Assembly (NCBI RefSeq): GCF_014930365.1
Contig: NZ_JABXWI010000021.1
Span: 62,001 to 126,000 of the forward strand
Source: Streptomyces caniscabiei
GTDB lineage: Bacteria; Actinomycetota; Actinomycetes; Streptomycetales; Streptomycetaceae
Direction of reading: 5' to 3'
DNA length: 64,000 nucleotides
In this document: positions 7,490-16,420 of the stretch, piece after piece
Numbering within the stretch: position 1 is the stretch's first letter
How the letters are laid out: each line of letters begins with the position of its first letter
Notes under the pieces: generated by a model
Database searches by the model: none
What the model was told of the DNA's origin: nothing
Seen by the model: only the letters and a program-made list of their open reading frames with translations
Program-made: the position numbers and the translations under genes

Positions 7490-10315
7490 TCAGTCGGGCG
7501 TCGGGCGGGTGACTTCCTCGAGCATTTCGAGGAGGTGCCGGTAGGGACGTCCGGTCGCCCGCGTCATGCCGAGTTCGCAGGTGCGGTTCACCGAGGCGTA
7601 CGCCGTCGCGTGCACGGTGCGCAGGGAGCGGGCCTCAGCTGCGGTCGCGGAGGCCGTCAGCTCGGGGTGCAGGAGTCCCCGGTCCCCGGCGAAGGCGCAA
7701 CAGCGCCATTCCTCCGGCTGGATCACGTCCTCGGCGGCCGCGGAGGCCACGCGTAGCAATGCCGGGTCGAGACCGAGCTGCGTCGAGGCACAGGTGGGAT
7801 GGACGACGAGTGAGGGGATGCGCCGGGCGGCAGGCAGACCCGGCAGGACCTCCGCGTCGACGAACGCCACCACGTCCATCACGCGGATCCCTTCCTTCGC
7901 CAGGAGGTGCGTCAGGCCCTCCGTGCAGGAGGCCGCGTCGACCACGACCGGTAGCGCCCCGTTGTCCGTCGCCGACCGCAGTACGGGGACGACACGCTCC
8001 CGCATCACGGCATGGCCGTCGGTCAGGCCCTTCGACTTCCACGGCGTTCCGCAGCACAGGGAAGCGATCCTGTCGGGTACCCGTACCTCGACTCCGGCTC
8101 GCTCGCACAGGGCCAGGAAGGCCTCCCCGACGCCCTTTCCCGTCCCCGACTCGGCAGCGCCGAACATCGTGGACACGCAGGCCGGGAAGTAGACCGCTTG
8201 CGCGGCCGCGGCAGTTCGGGGGTGTCGCCGGGTGCCGCCGCGCGGGAGGTCCGGGGACCACGCGGGTACGACGTCGGTGCCGAGCAGCGCCCTCCCGGCG
8301 GCTGTCGCGCCGCCGGGCAGGGCGGCCGGCACGGCCCGCGCCGCTGTGAGCGCGCCGGCCGCGACGCGGGTGACACCGTCCCAGTGCCGGGCCGCCGATG
8401 CCCAGGCCTTCTGTTCGGCGCGGCCGCGTCGTTCGGCGCGCAGTCGGCGGGTCAGGTCGCCCGTGTCGATGAGCACGGGGCACGCCGTGCGGCACATGCC
8501 GTCGACCGCGCAGGTGTCGACGACGTCGTACTGGGATTCCGCCTCCAGTCGGGCGAGCAGGTCGGTGTCTCCCGCCGTTCGGGCACGCGCGATCTCGCGG
8601 CGCAGCACGATCCGACGGCGCGGGGTCGTGGTGAGGTCCTGGCTGGGGCAGACCGGTTCGCAGTAGCCGCACTCCACACAGCGGTCCACTTCCTCCTCGA
8701 CCGTGGGAGTCGACTTGAGGTGACGGATGTGGACGCTCGGGTCGTCGCTGAGCAGCACGCCCGGGTTGAGCAGTCCGTGCGGGTCGAGAAGGTGTTTGAC
8801 CTCGCGCATCACGTCGTAGAGCTCGTCACCGTACTGGCGACGGACGTACGGGGCCATGATGCGCCCGGTGCCGTGCTCGGCCTTGAGGGTGCCGCCGTGG
8901 CCGAGGACGAGATCGACCATGTCGTCGGTGAACGCCAGGTAGCGCTCGGCCAGTTCGGGCCTGTCGAAATCCTCGTTGAGCAGGAAGTGGATGTTGCCGT
9001 GCCGCGCGTGCCCGAAGATCACGCCTCCGGTGTAGCCGTGAAGGTCGAACAACTCGGTGAGCTGCGCACAGGTGGGCAGCAGTCGGTCGACCGGTACCGC
9101 GATGTCCTCCAGCAGAGCCGTGGTGCCGGACGGACGTGCGCCCGCGACCGCGGTGTAGAGCCCCTTGCGGATGTGCCAGAGCGCGGCACGGGTGGCGGGT
9201 TCGCTCGTCAGCGTGCCGGTGGTGGTCAGCGGGAGAGCGGCCAGGATCTGGGCTGTGTCCGAGACCCTTTGGCGCAGTGCCTCGGCAGTCGGCTCCTGGT
9301 GTTCGACGAGGAGTGCCGTGTGGTCCCGCACCCGCGTTTCCCGCAGTGCGGCGGTCGCTCCGGGGTCCCGCTGGGCGACTCTCAGGCTGGTGGCGTCGAG
9401 GAGTTCGATGGTGGCGAAGCCGGCGGCCACCAGGTCGGGCAGGGCGCCGGTCGCGGTGGCGAGGTCGGGGAAGACGAGCAGCCCGGTGGCCGCGTGCGGA
9501 TGGGCGGGGACGGTGCGGAAGGTCGCCTCGGCGACGAAGGCGAGGGTGCCCTCGCTGCCGATGACCAGGTGGGTGAGGATGTCGACCGGGCGGGTGTGAT
9601 CGACGAAGGAGTTCACGCCGTAGCCCATGGTGTTCTTGATGGCATACAGGCGGCGGATCGTCTCGCGTGAGGTGGGGTTGACGCGCACCCGGTCCCGCAG
9701 TCGCACGAGCCCTTCGTGGATGCGCGGTTCGAGAGTGCGCAGTCGGTCGTCGGCGTCCGCGGCGCCGGTGTCGAGGACCGTTCCGCTCGGCAGCACGAGC
9801 ACGGCCGACTCCAGGGTGCGGTAGGTGTTGAGTTCGGTGCCGCAGGCCATGCCGCTGGAGTTGTTGGCGACGACACCGCCGATCGTGCAGGCGCTCTCAC
9901 TGGCCGGGTCCGGGCCGAGTCTGCGGCCGTGGCGGGCGAGCCGCTGGTTCACCGCCCGTACGGTGGCGCCCGGTTGGACCCGTACGCGGTCGCCGTCGTC
10001 GAGGATCTCGATGCCGCGGAAGTGGCGGCGGGTGTCCACGAGGATTCCGTCGTTGGTGGCCTGGCCGGAGAGGCTGGTGCCGCCGGAGCGGAACGTCAGG
10101 GACAGGCCGTGGGCCGCGCCCGTACGCAGGAGCTCGGCCACCTGGGTCGCGTCCTTCGGGGTGACCACCGCGTCCGGCACCAGCAGGTAGTGCGAGGCGT
10201 CGTGGGCGAAGGCGAGTCGGTCGGAGGCGCGGGCGGCCACCGTGCCCGGTGCGGCCGCCTCCAGCCGCGCCAGCAGCGTGGCGTCGGGCGTGAGGAGACC
10301 GTCAGTGCGACTCAC
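7490..10315 (-). CDS. FAD-linked oxidase with Fe-S and CCG domains (D-lactate-dehydrogenase type)
   Basis: A 941-residue fused oxidoreductase. Residues 40-220 are an FAD_binding_4 domain (FRSGGTSLSGQ, NNSSGMACG), and residues to about 530 the FAD-oxidase C-domain (EHGTGRIMAPYVR). Next come two ferredoxin-like motifs, CVECGYCEPVCP and CAVDGMCRTACP. The C-terminal half has cysteine-rich CCG-type segments (FPACVST, LCCGTPWKS, HPTCAST, RCCAFAGDRG). This fits quinone-linked D-2-hydroxyacid dehydrogenases such as Dld-II. The GTG start at 10315 lies inside the dehydratase 3' end (14-base overlap), so the two are co-translated. In this pathway it plausibly oxidises the lactate or other hydroxyacid released by the FAH hydrolase across the divergent promoter. 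Confidence 0.88.
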   Translation of the reverse strand: MSRTDGLLTPDATLLARLEAAAPGTVAARASDRLAFAHDASHYLLVPDAVVTPKDATQVAELLRTGAAHGLSLTFRSGGTSLSGQATNDGILVDTRRHFRGIEILDDGDRVRVQPGATVRAVNQRLARHGRRLGPDPASESACTIGGVVANNSSGMACGTELNTYRTLESAVLVLPSGTVLDTGAADADDRLRTLEPRIHEGLVRLRDRVRVNPTSRETIRRLYAIKNTMGYGVNSFVDHTRPVDILTHLVIGSEGTLAFVAEATFRTVPAHPHAATGLLVFPDLATATGALPDLVAAGFATIELLDATSLRVAQRDPGATAALRETRVRDHTALLVEHQEPTAEALRQRVSDTAQILAALPLTTTGTLTSEPATRAALWHIRKGLYTAVAGARPSGTTALLEDIAVPVDRLLPTCAQLTELFDLHGYTGGVIFGHARHGNIHFLLNEDFDRPELAERYLAFTDDMVDLVLGHGGTLKAEHGTGRIMAPYVRRQYGDELYDVMREVKHLLDPHGLLNPGVLLSDDPSVHIRHLKSTPTVEEEVDRCVECGYCEPVCPSQDLTTTPRRRIVLRREIARARTAGDTDLLARLEAESQYDVVDTCAVDGMCRTACPVLIDTGDLTRRLRAERRGRAEQKAWASAARHWDGVTRVAAGALTAARAVPAALPGGATAAGRALLGTDVVPAWSPDLPRGGTRRHPRTAAAAQAVYFPACVSTMFGAAESGTGKGVGEAFLALCERAGVEVRVPDRIASLCCGTPWKSKGLTDGHAVMRERVVPVLRSATDNGALPVVVDAASCTEGLTHLLAKEGIRVMDVVAFVDAEVLPGLPAARRIPSLVVHPTCASTQLGLDPALLRVASAAAEDVIQPEEWRCCAFAGDRGLLHPELTASATAAEARSLRTVHATAYASVNRTCELGMTRATGRPYRHLLEMLEEVTRPTPD

Positions 10316-12014
10316 GGCTCACCTCGGAGCCGCTGGAGCCGATCAGGAAGTCGAGGTCGGCGCCGGTGTCGGCCTGCTGGACGTGGTCGACGTAGAGGCG
10401 TTCCCAGCCGCGGCGGGGAGCGGCGAATCCGTCGAGCGTGGCCTGGTTGGGCCTGCGGGCGGCGAGTTCGTCGGCGGGTACGTCGATGTCGATGCGGCGG
10501 GACTCGACGTCCAGGGTGATCAGGTCGCCGGTGCGGACGAGGGCGAGGGGGCCGCCGGCGGCGGCTTCCGGAGCGACGTGCAGGACGACAGTGCCGTACG
10601 CCGTGCCGCTCATCCGGCCGTCGCAGACCCGGACCATGTCACGCACGCCCTGTTCGAGCAGCTTCCTCGGCAGGGGCATGTTGGAGACCTCGGGCATGCC
10701 CGGATACCCCTTGGGGCCACAGCCGCGCAGGACCAGGACGGAGTCGGCGTCGACATCGAGATCCGGGTCGTCGATGCGGGCGTGGAAGTCCTCGATGGAG
10801 TCGAACACCACCGCCCGGCCCTGGTGTCGGAGCAGGTGAGCAGAGGCCGCCGCGGGCTTGATGAGCGCGCCGTCGGGAGCCAGGTTGCCCCGCAGTACGG
10901 CGATGCCGCCCTCGGCGACCAGCGGCTCGGTGCGGGTGCGGATGACCTCGCCGTCCCAGATCGGGGCGTCGTCGAGACAGTCGACGAGCGGGGTGCCGGT
11001 GACCGTCAGCGCGTCCGGATCGAGCAGGTCACGGACCTCGCGCAGGACGGCGAGCAGGCCTCCGGCGCGGTGCAGGTCCTCCATGAGGAAGCGGCCGGCC
11101 GGCTGGAGGTCCACCAGGACGGGCACGCGGGAGCCGATGCGGTCGAAGTCGTCGAGTGTCAGCTCGATGCCCAACCGGCCCGCGATGGCCAGGAGATGGA
11201 CGACGGCGTTGGTGGAGCCGCCGATCGCCGCGAGCGCGACGATCGCGTTGTGGAAGGAGGCCTTGGTGAGGAAGGTCGCCGGTCGCCGGTCGGCGCCCAC
11301 CATCTCCACCACGATCCGGCCCGTGTGGTGCGCCGCCTCCAGAAGTCGGCTGTCAGGAGCGGGAGTTCCGGCGGTCCCGGGGACGACCGTGCCCAGCGCC
11401 TCGGCGACCAGCGCCATGGTGGACGCGGTGCCCATGGTGTTGCAGTGCCCGCGGCTGCGGATCATCGCCGACTCGGAGCGGGTGAACTGCTCCTGGGAGA
11501 GCGTGCCGGCCCGTACCTCCTCCGACAGACGCCAGACGTCGGTGCCGCAGCCCAGCGGTTTGCCTCGGAAGGTTCCGGTGAGCATCGGACCGCCGGGGAC
11601 CACGACCGCGGGGAGGTCCACCGAGGCGGCGGCCATGAGCAGCGACGGGATGGTCTTGTCGCAGCCGCCGAGCAGCACCACGCCGTCGATGGGATTGGCC
11701 CGCAGCATCTCCTCCGTGGCCATCGCGGCCATGTTCCGCCACAGCATCGCGGTGGGCCGCACGTTCGTCTCCCCCAGTGACACCACCGGCAGGTTCAGCG
11801 GGATCCCGCCCGCCTCGTACACCCCGTTGCGGACCGAGGCCGCGACCTCGTCAAGGTGGGTGTTGCAGGGGGTCAGTTCGGAGGCGGTGTTGGCGATGGC
11901 GATCTGCGGCCGGCCGGTGAAGGCGTCGTCCGGCACGCCCCGTCGCATCCACGCCCGGTGGATGTAGGCGTTGCGGTCCTGTCCCCCGTACCACTGCGCA
12001 CTGCGGAGCGTCAT
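10302..12014 (-). CDS. IlvD/Edd family sugar-acid dehydratase
   Basis: A 570-residue dehydratase of the dihydroxyacid/sugar-acid dehydratase superfamily. Cluster-ligand cysteines appear in LTPCNTHL, LLGGCDKTIPS and SRGHCNTMGTAS, the layout of the [2Fe-2S] pentonate/aldonate subfamily rather than amino-acid IlvD. The C-terminal beta-barrel contains the RGCGPKGYPGMPE and CDGRMSGT motifs. The ATG at 12014 has GAAGAGG at good spacing. It would dehydrate an aldonate to a 2-keto-3-deoxy acid. The partner FAH hydrolase and SDR suggest a 6-deoxyhexonate (rhamnonate or fuconate) or a pentonate. It is first in its operon and is transcribed divergently from the IclR gene. Confidence 0.9.
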   Translation of the reverse strand: MTLRSAQWYGGQDRNAYIHRAWMRRGVPDDAFTGRPQIAIANTASELTPCNTHLDEVAASVRNGVYEAGGIPLNLPVVSLGETNVRPTAMLWRNMAAMATEEMLRANPIDGVVLLGGCDKTIPSLLMAAASVDLPAVVVPGGPMLTGTFRGKPLGCGTDVWRLSEEVRAGTLSQEQFTRSESAMIRSRGHCNTMGTASTMALVAEALGTVVPGTAGTPAPDSRLLEAAHHTGRIVVEMVGADRRPATFLTKASFHNAIVALAAIGGSTNAVVHLLAIAGRLGIELTLDDFDRIGSRVPVLVDLQPAGRFLMEDLHRAGGLLAVLREVRDLLDPDALTVTGTPLVDCLDDAPIWDGEVIRTRTEPLVAEGGIAVLRGNLAPDGALIKPAAASAHLLRHQGRAVVFDSIEDFHARIDDPDLDVDADSVLVLRGCGPKGYPGMPEVSNMPLPRKLLEQGVRDMVRVCDGRMSGTAYGTVVLHVAPEAAAGGPLALVRTGDLITLDVESRRIDIDVPADELAARRPNQATLDGFAAPRRGWERLYVDHVQQADTGADLDFLIGSSGSEVSRESH

Positions 12015-12063
12015 CCCGAACCTCTTCCAATAATCGGTATGCCGTTCTAAGGTGTGGAACACG
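12015..12063. promoter_or_regulatory. divergent promoter region of sugar-acid operons
   Basis: Only 49 bases separate the dehydratase and IclR starts. The segment contains TTCCA (12026-12030) facing TGGAA about 30 bases on, and an inner CGG-TATG-CCG repeat. It is the only place for both promoters, so an IclR operator is expected here; the exact site is inferred. Confidence 0.4.
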
Positions 12064-12888
12064 ATGAAGCATACGCAGACACACGACGGATCGACAGACC
12101 CCGGCGAGAACGGCGCGACCGGCGCCGACGGCGGTCGGCTCGTCGGCTCGGACCGGGTGCTCGCCGTCCTCAAGGAGCTCGCTCGGTACCCCGACGGAGC
12201 GGGCCTGGACGAGCTGACGCACCTGATGGCCAGCCCGAAGCCGACCGTGCACCGGGCTCTCGCCGCCCTGCGCCGGGCCGGGCTGGCCGACCAGGACGCT
12301 CACGGCCGCTATGTGCTCGGCGACGAGTTCCTGCGCATGGCCTTCGCCCACCACGAGGCCCGGCCCGACCACGTCCGCGTGCGGCCCGTACTGGAAGCTC
12401 TCGCGCACCGGTTCGGCGAGACGGCCCACTACGCGGTGCTCGACGGCCGGGAGGTCGTCTACCGCGCCAAGGTCGATCCGCCCACCGGTGCCGTCAAGCT
12501 GACGTCGACGATCGGCGGACGCAACCCCGCGCACGCCACCGCCGTCGGCAAACTGCTCCTCGCCTCCCACCTGGGTGCCGTGGAGGAGGTCGAGGCGTGG
12601 GTCGGCGATTCGCCCCTGGAACGGCGCACCCCGCAGACCCTGTGCACGGCCGCCGACCTGCACCGTGAGTTGAGGGCCACGGCCGAACGGGGGTACGCCG
12701 TCGACGACCAGGAGAACGAGACCGGCGTCAACTGTGTCGCTCTGCCCGTGTACGCCACCTCACCGACAACGCCGTCCGGAGCCGTGAGCATCAGCGCGCT
12801 GGCCTACCGGACGCCCTTGACCGCCCTGCTCGACGCCCTCGACGAGACCCGGGCACTGCTCGGCCCGCTCGGCGAGCCCCACTGCTGA
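12064..12888 (+). CDS. IclR family transcriptional regulator
   Basis: About 274 residues. The N-terminal winged helix (VLAVLKELARYPDGAGLDEL, then PKPTVHRALAALRRAGLA) is followed by the IclR effector domain (VLEALAHRFGETAHYAVLDG, then GRNPAHATAVGKLLLA). IclR proteins bind small carboxylates or sugar acids through the C-terminal GAF-like domain. The gene sits between two divergent sugar-acid operons and probably controls both. The start is taken at ATG 12064; GTG 12052 is also in frame. Its stop lies in a 13-bp tandem duplication (12874-12912). Confidence 0.9.
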   Translation: MKHTQTHDGSTDPGENGATGADGGRLVGSDRVLAVLKELARYPDGAGLDELTHLMASPKPTVHRALAALRRAGLADQDAHGRYVLGDEFLRMAFAHHEARPDHVRVRPVLEALAHRFGETAHYAVLDGREVVYRAKVDPPTGAVKLTSTIGGRNPAHATAVGKLLLASHLGAVEEVEAWVGDSPLERRTPQTLCTAADLHRELRATAERGYAVDDQENETGVNCVALPVYATSPTTPSGAVSISALAYRTPLTALLDALDETRALLGPLGEPHC

Positions 12889-12912
12889 GCCCCACTGCTG
12901 AGCCCTCCTACT
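12874..12912 (+). repeat. 13-bp tandem repeat across the iclR stop
   Basis: GAGCCCCACTGCT occurs twice in perfect tandem (12874-12886 and 12887-12899), followed by a degenerate third copy (12900-12912). The last codons and stop of the IclR gene lie in the first two units, so slippage here would change the C-terminus. Confidence 0.8.
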
Positions 12913-12959
12913 GAGAGCCCCGCCCCCCTCCCCCTCTCACCGAATCTGGAGACACCCCC

Positions 12960-13820
12960 GTGTACCTCATGCGCATCGGCGCACCCGGCGCCGAGAAGCC
13001 CGTCGCCCGCATCGACGACGAGACCTACGTCGACCTGTCGGACGTGGTCACCGACTTCGACGAGACGTTCTTCGGCGACGGCGGCATCGACCGCGTCCGC
13101 CCCGTCGTGACCGAGCGGGCTGCCGCAGGCCAGGTCCTCCGGTTCGACGGGGAACGCGTCGGCGCCCCCATCGCGCGCCCGCACCAGATCCTGTGCATCG
13201 GGCTCAACTACCGCGACCACGCGGCAGAGAGCGGCATGCCGGTCCCCGACGAGCCGATCCTGTTCACCAAGTCCCCCAACACCCTGATCGGCCCGAACGA
13301 CGACGTGCGCATCCCGCGTGGCTCCACCAAGACCGACTGGGAGGTGGAACTCGGCATCGTCATCGGCCGCCGCACCAGCTACCTGGAGTCGGTGGACGAC
13401 GCCCGCGGCGCCATCGCCGGCTATGTGACCGTCAACGACGTCAGCGAGCGCGCCTTCCAACTGGAGCGCGGCGGGCAGTGGGCCAAGGGCAAGTCCGCCG
13501 AGACCTTCAACCCGGCAGGGCCCTGGCTCGCGACCGCCGACGAGGTCGACGACGTCCTCGACCTCGACATGTGGCTCGATGTCAACGGCGTGCGCCGGCA
13601 GACCGGCAGCACCAAGACGATGATCTTCGACCCGTACTTCATCGTGCACTACCTCAGCCAGTTCCTCGTGCTGGAGCCCGGCGACCTGATCAACACGGGC
13701 ACCCCGCCCGGAGTCGGCATGGGTCTCACCCCACCCGTCTACCTCCAGCCGGGCGACGTGATGGAACTGGGCATCAAGCAGCTCGGCACCCAGCGCCAGA
13801 GCGTGCTCGGGCCCCGGTGA
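12960..13820 (+). CDS. fumarylacetoacetate hydrolase family protein (diketo-deoxy-sugar-acid hydrolase)
   Basis: A 286-residue FAH-fold enzyme. An N-terminal cap (YLMRIGAPGAEKPVARIDDE) precedes the catalytic domain with the GLNYRDHAAE loop, KSPNTLIGPNDDV, the metal-binding EVELGIVIGR acid, and VNDVSERAFQ. It ends with NTGTPPGVGMG. This arrangement matches 2,4-diketo-3-deoxy-L-fuconate/rhamnonate hydrolases, which cleave the diketo acid to pyruvate and lactate. Relatives with other substrates exist, so the reaction is inferred from family and neighbours. GGAG precedes the GTG start. It is first in the plus-strand operon after the IclR gene and overlaps the next start by 4 bases. Confidence 0.85.
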   Translation: MYLMRIGAPGAEKPVARIDDETYVDLSDVVTDFDETFFGDGGIDRVRPVVTERAAAGQVLRFDGERVGAPIARPHQILCIGLNYRDHAAESGMPVPDEPILFTKSPNTLIGPNDDVRIPRGSTKTDWEVELGIVIGRRTSYLESVDDARGAIAGYVTVNDVSERAFQLERGGQWAKGKSAETFNPAGPWLATADEVDDVLDLDMWLDVNGVRRQTGSTKTMIFDPYFIVHYLSQFLVLEPGDLINTGTPPGVGMGLTPPVYLQPGDVMELGIKQLGTQRQSVLGPR

Positions 13821-14854
13821 GCCTGCCCTCCATGCGCGCGTTCGTCCTGACGGCACCCGGCGTCCACGAGGTCCGGGACCTCCCGGCGCCGGTGGCCGGG
13901 CCCGGCGAAGTCGTCATCGCCGTCGAGCGGGTCGGCGTCTGCGGCACCGATGTGGAGTTCTTCACCGGGGAGATGGCCTACCTCCACCAGGGCCACTCCA
14001 CCTACCCGATGCGGCTCGGCCACGAATGGTGCGGCCGTGTCACGACGGTCGGCGACGGCGTCGATCACGGGTGGATCGGTCGACGCGTCATGGGCGACAC
14101 GATGATCGGCTGTGGCACCTGTCGACGCTGTCGGCGCGGGCATCAGCATGTCTGTGAGCGACGGCACGAGGTGGGCGTGCGCACCGGCCGTCCCGGCGCC
14201 CTGGCCGAGCAACTCGCCGTTCCGGCAAGCTCGTTGCACGCACTGCCGGACTCCGTCGACGAGGTGCTCGGCGCGTTGGTGGAGCCGGGCGGCAACGCCC
14301 TGCGCGCTGCTCGGGCCGCCTCGGCGGGGGCCGGGGACCGGGCGCTGGTCCTGGGCCCGGGGACGATCGGCCTGCTGAGCGCGATGTTCCTCCGCGCCGC
14401 CGGGGCGGAAGTCCACCTCATGGGTGTCACGGAAGGCTCGCTCGCCTTCGCCCGGAGTCTCGGTTTCGCGCACGTGTGGACGGAGGAGTCGTTGCCGGAC
14501 CTGCCGTTCGACGCGGTCGTCGACGCCTCGAACGCGGCCCATCTGCCCGACAGGGCACTGGAGTTGGTGGAACCCGCCGGCCGCCTCGTGTACATCGGTC
14601 TGGCCGGCGAACCCAGCAGGATCGACACCCGCACCCTCGCCCTCAAGGACATCACGGCCGTCGGCATCCTGTCGGCCTCCCCCGGCCTCGACGCCACCAT
14701 CCAGGCCTACGCCGACGGATCCATCGACCCCAGACCCCTGGTCGCCGCGACCGTCGGACTCGCCCAGGCCGGCGCGGTCCTCGCCGGCGAGCGGCCACCG
14801 GACGCGGGATCCGGTCCGAAGATCCATGTCGACCCCCGTCGACACGCTGCCTGA
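13817..14854 (+). CDS. zinc-dependent alcohol dehydrogenase (MDR family)
   Basis: A 345-residue medium-chain dehydrogenase. Catalytic-zinc ligands occur in RVGVCGTDVEF and RLGHEWCG. The structural zinc site is the four-cysteine loop CGTCRRCRRGHQHVC, and VLGPGTIGLLSAMFL is the NAD-binding strand. It resembles sorbitol/threonine-type dehydrogenases acting on polyols and sugars. GTG 13817 overlaps the previous stop as GTGA, so coupled translation is likely; ATG 13832 is an alternative start. Its role is presumably oxidation of a sugar or sugar-alcohol at the top of this pathway. Confidence 0.88.
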   Translation: MSLPSMRAFVLTAPGVHEVRDLPAPVAGPGEVVIAVERVGVCGTDVEFFTGEMAYLHQGHSTYPMRLGHEWCGRVTTVGDGVDHGWIGRRVMGDTMIGCGTCRRCRRGHQHVCERRHEVGVRTGRPGALAEQLAVPASSLHALPDSVDEVLGALVEPGGNALRAARAASAGAGDRALVLGPGTIGLLSAMFLRAAGAEVHLMGVTEGSLAFARSLGFAHVWTEESLPDLPFDAVVDASNAAHLPDRALELVEPAGRLVYIGLAGEPSRIDTRTLALKDITAVGILSASPGLDATIQAYADGSIDPRPLVAATVGLAQAGAVLAGERPPDAGSGPKIHVDPRRHAA

Positions 14855-14877
14855 TCAGCCTGAGGAGTGAGCAACCC

Positions 14878-15618
14878 ATGACCGAGTTCGACGGTCTCAC
14901 CGCGGTCGTCACCGGCGGATGCGGTGGCATCGGGGCCGCGACCGCCGCGCTGCTGCGGGACCGGGGCGCGCGGGTGGCCGTCCTGGACCTCCGGGTCGAG
15001 GGCGCGCCCGCGGACGTACTGGCTGTGGGGTGCGACATCGCCGACTCGGCCGCGGTCGACGAGGCGATCGCGGAGACGGTCGATCGCCTGGGCGGTCTCG
15101 ACATCCTGGTGAACAACGCCGGCATCGGAGCGGTCGGCGACATAGCCCGGAACGCCGACGCCGAGTGGGCCCGGGTCCTCGACATCAACGTCACCGGCAT
15201 CGCGCGGGTCACCCGCGCGGCTCTGCCCCACCTGCGAAGCTCGTCCCACGCGGCGGTGGTGAACGTGTGTTCTGCCGTCGCCTACCTGGGTGTACGCCAG
15301 AGGGCGCTGTACAGCGCCAGCAAGGGCGCGGTCCACGCCCTCACGCTGGCCATGGCCGCCGACCACGCGGCGGACGGGATCCGTGTCAACGCCGTGGCTC
15401 CCGGCACGGCGGACACACCATGGGTGACCCGTCTGCTCGACGACGCGGAGGACCCTAAGGCGGCGGCCGAGGCCCTGCGCGCACGCCAGCCGTTGGGGCG
15501 TCTGGTGGCTGCCGAGGAAGTGGCCCACGCCATCGCGTCTCTCGCCTCCCCGCGAGCCGGATCGACCACGGGCACGATCCTCCGGGTGGACGGTGGCATG
15601 ACCAGTCTGCGTCTCTGA
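14878..15618 (+). CDS. SDR family dehydrogenase (probable 2-keto-3-deoxy-sugar-acid dehydrogenase)
   Basis: A 247-residue short-chain dehydrogenase. TGGCGGIG is the cofactor motif, followed by NNAGIGA, the serine region NVCSAVAYLG and YSASKGA (Tyr/Lys). The C-terminus (QPLGRLVAAEEVAHAIASLA, then GTILRVDGGMTSLRL) resembles 2-keto-3-deoxy-L-fuconate 4-dehydrogenases. GAGGAG at 14862-14867 precedes the ATG. With the FAH hydrolase it would make and cleave a 2,4-diketo acid. It is the last gene of the operon; the substrate assignment is inference. Confidence 0.88.
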   Translation: MTEFDGLTAVVTGGCGGIGAATAALLRDRGARVAVLDLRVEGAPADVLAVGCDIADSAAVDEAIAETVDRLGGLDILVNNAGIGAVGDIARNADAEWARVLDINVTGIARVTRAALPHLRSSSHAAVVNVCSAVAYLGVRQRALYSASKGAVHALTLAMAADHAADGIRVNAVAPGTADTPWVTRLLDDAEDPKAAAEALRARQPLGRLVAAEEVAHAIASLASPRAGSTTGTILRVDGGMTSLRL

Positions 15619-15743
15619 CCCCCACGCACCGGCGCCCCGAACCGGGTGGCGGGCTGGATCCACCTGGCCCCGGACCGGGTGGAGGCCGGGATCCACCCGA
15701 AGGCCGCCCGTGAACCGCTCACCCTGGTCCGGGAAGTGAGGGG

Positions 15744-16420
15744 ATGTCCGCGGTCCGTAGGCGGCCGGTGCTGAGCTGGGTGGTGGGTCTGGTCGGTCTA
15801 GCCGGTCTGCTGCACGGGGCCGCGCCGACGACGCGCCCGGGCGGGCCGGCGTGGCGGCGGCAGCCGTGGCCGCCGCTTTGCCGGGCACGGCCTCGGCGGG
15901 CTCGCGGCCACCGGGATCGGTGCCCTCCTGGGATTGCTGCTGGGAGCCGCGCGCCGCCAGCAGTGGGCGCGGGAGTGGGCCGCTGCCGAGCCGGTGGTGG
16001 AGCGGCAGCGGCGCCTCCTCGAACACGAGCGGGTCGAGCTGCTGGCCGAACACAACCGGCTCGCGCGGGAGGTGCACGATGTGCTGGCCCACACCCTGTC
16101 GGCCCTGTCCGTCCAACTGACCGCCGTGAACGGCCTGGTGGAGAACGGTGCCGGGGCCGGTGCTGTGCGGGCCGCGGTCGGCCGATCCCGCCGCCTGGTC
16201 GTCGAGGGCGTGGAGGAGACCCGTCGCACGGTGCGTGCGCTGCGCGACGAGCCGGTGGTGCTCGACGACCAGCTCGCGGCACGTTGAGGGCACTGGGGCC
16301 GCCCCCCGGATCCGTGGTCTCGCTCGGCCGCTGGCGCCCGCAGCCGACGACTCTTGGCGCCTGGCGCAGGAGGCTCTGTCCGCGTCCTGTTGGGCAGGGG
16401 TCAGCCTCTGCGTTGCCTGA
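15744..16420 (+). pseudogene. broken sensor histidine kinase
   Basis: Pieces of a NarL-type histidine kinase appear in successive frames. A first membrane helix (SWVVGLVGLAGLLHGA) starts at ATG 15744. A second helix (GIGALLGLLLGAARR) and the H-box dimerisation domain (NRLAREVHDVLAHTLSALSV, with WAREWAAAEP before it) are in another frame and stop at 16287. A third stretch, RPLAPAADDSWRLAQEALSA, lies in yet another frame and ends at 16420. The ATPase domain is absent and the remnant runs into the 3' end of etfA on the other strand. At least two frameshifts and a 3' truncation make it non-functional. No partner response regulator is present. Confidence 0.75.

Noticed and set aside
10242..11780. 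Long plus-strand open frame opposite the dehydratase
   Set aside because: Composition is valine/glycine/arginine-rich with no motifs, whereas the minus strand has a full IlvD/Edd protein.
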